NCBI GenBank assembly: GCA_002501135.1
Contig: DLRQ01000065.1
Coordinates: forward strand, 1 to 25,241
Source: Candidatus Neomicrothrix sp. UBA7884
GTDB lineage: Bacteria > Actinomycetota > Acidimicrobiia > Acidimicrobiales > MedAcidi-G1
DNA: 25,241 nucleotides
Reading direction: 5' to 3'
Part shown: one piece after another, positions 22,278 to 25,241 of the stretch
Layout: each line of letters begins with the position of its first letter
Position numbering within the stretch: the first letter of the stretch is position 1
Program-made: the position numbers and the translations under genes
The notes under the pieces: generated by a model
Told to the model about the DNA's origin: nothing
Databases searched by the model: none
The model's input: the letters and a program-made list of their open reading frames with translations, nothing else

Positions 22278-24212
22278 TCAGGCACCGTTCGCCTCGAGTG
22301 GCGGCAGGTCGTCGGCCGGGTCGAATCCGAAGCGTTGGGCGAAGAACGACAACTCGGCCTCGAGCGCACGCACGATGTTTGGGGCCCGCCGAAAGCCGTG
22401 GCCCTCGTCGGGGAACTCCAGATAGGCGAACGGAACACCCTTCTCACTCAGGGCATCGGCCATGCTGCGGGCCTGGTTCGGTGGAACTATCGGGTCCTCG
22501 GCCCCCTGGAGCAACAACATCGGCGTGGCAAGCAGGTCGGTGTGGTGGATCGGAGACCTCGCCCGGTACACCGCCTCGTCGCCGGGCCATGCACCCACCA
22601 GGCGGTCAAGGTAGCGGGCCTCGAACTTGTGGGTGTCGGCCGCAAGCGCCGCCAGGTCGGCCACGCCGTAGCGGCTGGCCCCAGCCGTGAACACATCGTG
22701 GAAGGTGACAGCGGCCAGCACCGTGAAGCCGCCGGCGCTTCCGCCCTTTATCGCCATGCGCTCCACGTCCACATCACCCCGGTCCGCCAGGAAACCGGCA
22801 ACCGCCACACAGTCCTCCACGTCTGCGACACCCCACTCCCCCCAGAGCCGGTGCCGGTATGGGCGGCCGTATCCGGTCGAACCCCGGTAGTCCACGTCGG
22901 CCACCACGAAACCACGGCTGGTCCAGTAGGCGATGGAGAGCTGCAGCTGGGTGCGGGCCGCACCCGTCGGGCCGCCATGGGCCAGCACCAACAGCGGAGG
23001 ACGCTCACCGTCAGGTACCCGGAAGTCCGGGTTGGTCGGTGGGTAGACGAGGGCGTACGCCTCCTCACCGTGCGACGTCGGGAAACTGACGGACTCGGGA
23101 ACCGGAAACCAGCCATGCTCGAGGTTCAGGTCGCGGCGCCTGCTCAGTTCCCTGACACCCCCCGGACCAATGGCCACCACCACAGGCTCGCTGACCCACG
23201 AGGCCACAACCGCCACCACGCCGTCGCCACGAGCTGAGACAGCACCGACAGAAGTGGAATCCACTGTCACGTCTGTGACCGTGCCGTCGTCCACCAGTAC
23301 CGACAAGCGGTCGATGCCGTCCACCCGCCGTGCGAACCAGACCTCGTCGCCGACGAACGCGTACCTGGACATCCCGAACACCCACTGCGGGGTGGCAACC
23401 TCGAAGTCTCCCGAGGTGAGCTGCTCCAACGACCCGTCGACCCCCAACCTGTACAGGTGCCACCAGCCGTCACGGTCGGTGACAACGTGGAGCACCCCAT
23501 CGGCGTTCCACCCGGGCTGGAAGAAGGACTCTCCGGACCCGGCCTCTGCAACGCCACCACCACCGACAAGACATGGACCTGAGATGACGCCGTCGTCGAA
23601 GTCGGCCACCCACAGTTCGGTGTCGTCCCACGGAAGGTTCGGGTGGTCCCACTGGACCCAGGCCAACCGTCCACCATCGGGAGAGATGCGCGGCGACGAC
23701 ACGAAGTCGGGGCCCGACATCAGAACCTCCAACCGCAACGAGCCGTCCAGAGCCACGGCCACCAGTTCGTTGGCCGGTTCGCTCCCCTGCCGATGCGACT
23801 CCCGGATGCACACATACCAGCGGCCATCCGGTGTCGGCCGGCCGTCTGCATATCGGAACTCCCTAGGTGATCCCGGCTTCGGCGTCAGAGCAGTCGGTGA
23901 GCCGCCCGCGTCCATCCGGTAGAGGCGCTGGTCGGAGTGGTCGCTGTAGACAAGCGTGCCACCGAACGCCCACCACGCTCCGCCGCCGTACTCGTGCACC
24001 AGGGTTCGGACGTTCACCTCTGGAGAAACTGCATCCACCCCGTCACACACGACGACGGAACGACCACCCTCATCGGGACGTGACTCGGACCACCAGACCC
24101 TGTCACCGTCCACTACAACCTCGGTGGGTGACGCAGCTCCGGCCACCAGCAGGCCTGCAGTTATCGGCGACCCCCAACTTCCGTAGGGCGCCGCTTCCAC
24201 TAGTCCCCCCAT
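22278..24212 (-). CDS. S9-family prolyl oligopeptidase-like serine peptidase
   Basis: Dipeptidyl- or acylaminoacyl-peptidase type enzyme, probably cytoplasmic (no signal peptide). 644 residues. The N-terminal beta-propeller (about 20-375) shows blades such as SPRISPDGGRLAWVQWDHPN. The C-terminal alpha/beta-hydrolase domain (about 380-644) has HGGPTGA (oxyanion region), nucleophile Ser492 in KGGSAGGF, Asp573 in AEDPIVPP and His605 in DEGHGF. ATG 24212 lies inside the last codons of the receiver-domain gene (13-bp overlap), so the two are translationally coupled. The next gene downstream (serA) starts 79 bp after it. Exact substrate preference cannot be read from the sequence. Confidence 0.93.
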   Translation of the reverse strand: MGGLVEAAPYGSWGSPITAGLLVAGAASPTEVVVDGDRVWWSESRPDEGGRSVVVCDGVDAVSPEVNVRTLVHEYGGGAWWAFGGTLVYSDHSDQRLYRMDAGGSPTALTPKPGSPREFRYADGRPTPDGRWYVCIRESHRQGSEPANELVAVALDGSLRLEVLMSGPDFVSSPRISPDGGRLAWVQWDHPNLPWDDTELWVADFDDGVISGPCLVGGGGVAEAGSGESFFQPGWNADGVLHVVTDRDGWWHLYRLGVDGSLEQLTSGDFEVATPQWVFGMSRYAFVGDEVWFARRVDGIDRLSVLVDDGTVTDVTVDSTSVGAVSARGDGVVAVVASWVSEPVVVAIGPGGVRELSRRRDLNLEHGWFPVPESVSFPTSHGEEAYALVYPPTNPDFRVPDGERPPLLVLAHGGPTGAARTQLQLSIAYWTSRGFVVADVDYRGSTGYGRPYRHRLWGEWGVADVEDCVAVAGFLADRGDVDVERMAIKGGSAGGFTVLAAVTFHDVFTAGASRYGVADLAALAADTHKFEARYLDRLVGAWPGDEAVYRARSPIHHTDLLATPMLLLQGAEDPIVPPNQARSMADALSEKGVPFAYLEFPDEGHGFRRAPNIVRALEAELSFFAQRFGFDPADDLPPLEANGA

Positions 24213-24616
24213 CTCAGGATTTCGACCACCTGGTCACCGAGGGTCAGCGGGTCGTACGGCTTGACGATCAGGCCAGCGCACCCCAGCAATTCATGGTCGT
24301 GGCGGCTAAGGGAGTCGAGCTTCGCTGTGAAGAGCACAACAGGTACGTCCGCCAGCGCTGCGTCGGCGGCAAGTTCCGCGAGCACCGCCCTTCCGTCCAT
24401 CACCGGCATCATCATGTCCAACAGAATGGCATCGGGCGATGTGTCACCGGCGACACGGAGACCCTCGGCACCCGATTGTGCCGTCATTACATCCCAGTCC
24501 ATGGTCGCCTCCAGGCTGGCCAAGACGACCATGACAATGAGGCGCCGAGCACCGAGCGGTGCATCGGGACGCGGCCTCAACCCGGACAACGCCCCCTTCA
24601 GCAACGCTGGTGCCAT
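24200..24616 (-). CDS. Stand-alone receiver-domain protein with atypical N-terminus
   Basis: 138 residues, one CheY-like receiver domain and no output domain. The phospho-acceptor Asp67 in AILLDMMMPVMDG, the switch Thr97 in VVLFTAK and Lys119 in LIVKPYDP are present. The first strand and the acidic pair (usually VVDDD) are not: the segment before the first helix reads SGLRPRPDAPLGARRLIV, leaving one Asp (residue 18). Mg-dependent phosphorylation would therefore be impaired, unless the true N-terminus is damaged or misread. It overlaps the S9 peptidase gene. No histidine kinase is in the window. Start ATG 24616 is the only reasonable one; its Shine-Dalgarno is weak. Confidence 0.8.
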   Translation of the reverse strand: MAPALLKGALSGLRPRPDAPLGARRLIVMVVLASLEATMDWDVMTAQSGAEGLRVAGDTSPDAILLDMMMPVMDGRAVLAELAADAALADVPVVLFTAKLDSLSRHDHELLGCAGLIVKPYDPLTLGDQVVEILRWGD

Positions 24617-24740
24617 GCAGCCACCGTTTCGTTGGCCCTCCGGGGCACCCTCTACCGGGCTACAGGGGCCTCACCGCGACCCGGCTCTGAACAGACCCTA
24701 GTGCAGCCCCGATCACAGGGCCTATGGCTTGGTGGATCGC

Positions 24741-25241
24741 CTACCGGTTCAACAGGTCAACCACCCTGGTGAGGCCCTCTTCGAGGTCGGCGTCGCCCAG
24801 GGCGAACGAGAGACGGGCGTAGCCGGGGGTTCCGAACGCCTCACCGGGGACTATCGCCACCTTGGCCTCGTCCAGGATGATGCCTGCCAACTCGTTGGTC
24901 GTCGAGGCGGTCCTTCCCGCAATGTCCCGGCCGAGCAGGGCCGACATGTCCGGGTAGGCGTAGAAGGCGCCCTGGGGCTCCAGCAGCTCAAGGCCGTCGA
25001 TCTGGCGGAGCAGCCCCGACATTGCAACCCGCCGCCTGTCAAAGGCCCCGCGCATGGCCACAACGTCGGTCAGGTCGCCAGCTACCGCCGCCAGGGCCGC
25101 CCGCTGTGACACGTTCGCCACATTGCTCGTGGCGTGCGACTGCAGGTTCGCCGCAGCCTTCACCAGGTCGGCTGGACCGATCATCCAGCCGACGCGCCAG
25201 CCGGTCATGGCATAGGTCTTGGCGACGCCGTTCAGCACCAC
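24741..25241 (-). CDS. Aspartate-type aminotransferase, class I/II (5' part outside window)
   Basis: PLP-dependent aminotransferase. Only the C-terminal 166 residues are in the window; the start lies beyond the right edge and roughly 230 residues are missing. The PLP-binding Lys is in NGVAKTYAMTGWRVGW, the family Ialpha/Igamma signature (SK-x-YAMTGWR). Further on, GAFYAYPDMSALLG, AIVPGEAFG and the substrate-carboxylate Arg in GYARLSFAL are typical of prokaryotic AspB/AspC-like enzymes. The frame ends at 24741, 124 bp before the receiver-domain gene in the same direction. Aspartate is the likely substrate, but related enzymes act on other amino acids. Confidence 0.92.
   Translation of the reverse strand: MVLNGVAKTYAMTGWRVGWMIGPADLVKAAANLQSHATSNVANVSQRAALAAVAGDLTDVVAMRGAFDRRRVAMSGLLRQIDGLELLEPQGAFYAYPDMSALLGRDIAGRTASTTNELAGIILDEAKVAIVPGEAFGTPGYARLSFALGDADLEEGLTRVVDLLNR

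Overview
The window is about 25 kb of very GC-rich, densely packed bacterial DNA. GTG starts are frequent and the third codon position is strongly G/C. Several features point to a high-GC actinobacterium, and my best guess is an Acidimicrobiia-like lineage: an MPT53/DsbE-like thioredoxin lipoprotein, a Thr/Pro-linker lipoprotein with an actinobacterial beta-propeller (PF09826-like), a short-leader leuA attenuator, and -10 boxes lying 6-8 nt from start codons (leaderless mRNAs). The lineage is inferred, not proven.

Left part (1-11214, mostly minus strand). A truncated rhodanese-MoeB/ThiF protein runs off the left edge. Next comes a sirtuin, divergent from an unknown conserved protein on the plus strand. 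A long same-direction run is then read right to left: a 29-residue membrane ORF, dihydrolipoyl dehydrogenase (E3), a 2-oxoacid dehydrogenase acyltransferase (E2), a natural LipB-LipA fusion, an M24 peptidase, a polytopic membrane protein, a PduO-type cobalamin adenosyltransferase and leucyl aminopeptidase. E3, E2 and LipB-LipA form a clear functional unit: the fusion enzyme would build the lipoyl cofactor that E2 carries and E3 re-oxidises.

Middle part (11215-16755, plus strand). A 32-bp divergent promoter region leads into a thioredoxin-fold lipoprotein. Its CxxC motif is written UGA-P-I-C, with a GGUC-loop hairpin 26 nt after the UGA, so it is a candidate selenoprotein. A 440-bp gene-free stretch follows, then leuC-leuD (leucine biosynthesis) and a large beta-propeller lipoprotein.

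Right part (16775-25241, minus strand). A sulfur pair comes first: a rhodanese-DUF2892 membrane protein coupled by ATGA to a persulfide-dioxygenase-like MBL-rhodanese protein whose codon 6 is TAA. Then come leuA with a complete leucine attenuator (leader peptide MRTELNLLLLT, stem-loop, terminator with U-tract), serA, an S9 peptidase overlapping a receiver-domain protein, and a partial aspartate-type aminotransferase.

The most interesting items are the candidate UxxC selenoprotein, the leucine attenuator with a leaderless leader peptide, the LipB-LipA fusion with a probable CTG start, and the nonsense codon in the persulfide dioxygenase. The two in-frame stops (UGA and UAA) are each one base from the expected Cys or Tyr codon, so sequence error or pseudogenisation must be excluded before the selenoprotein is accepted.
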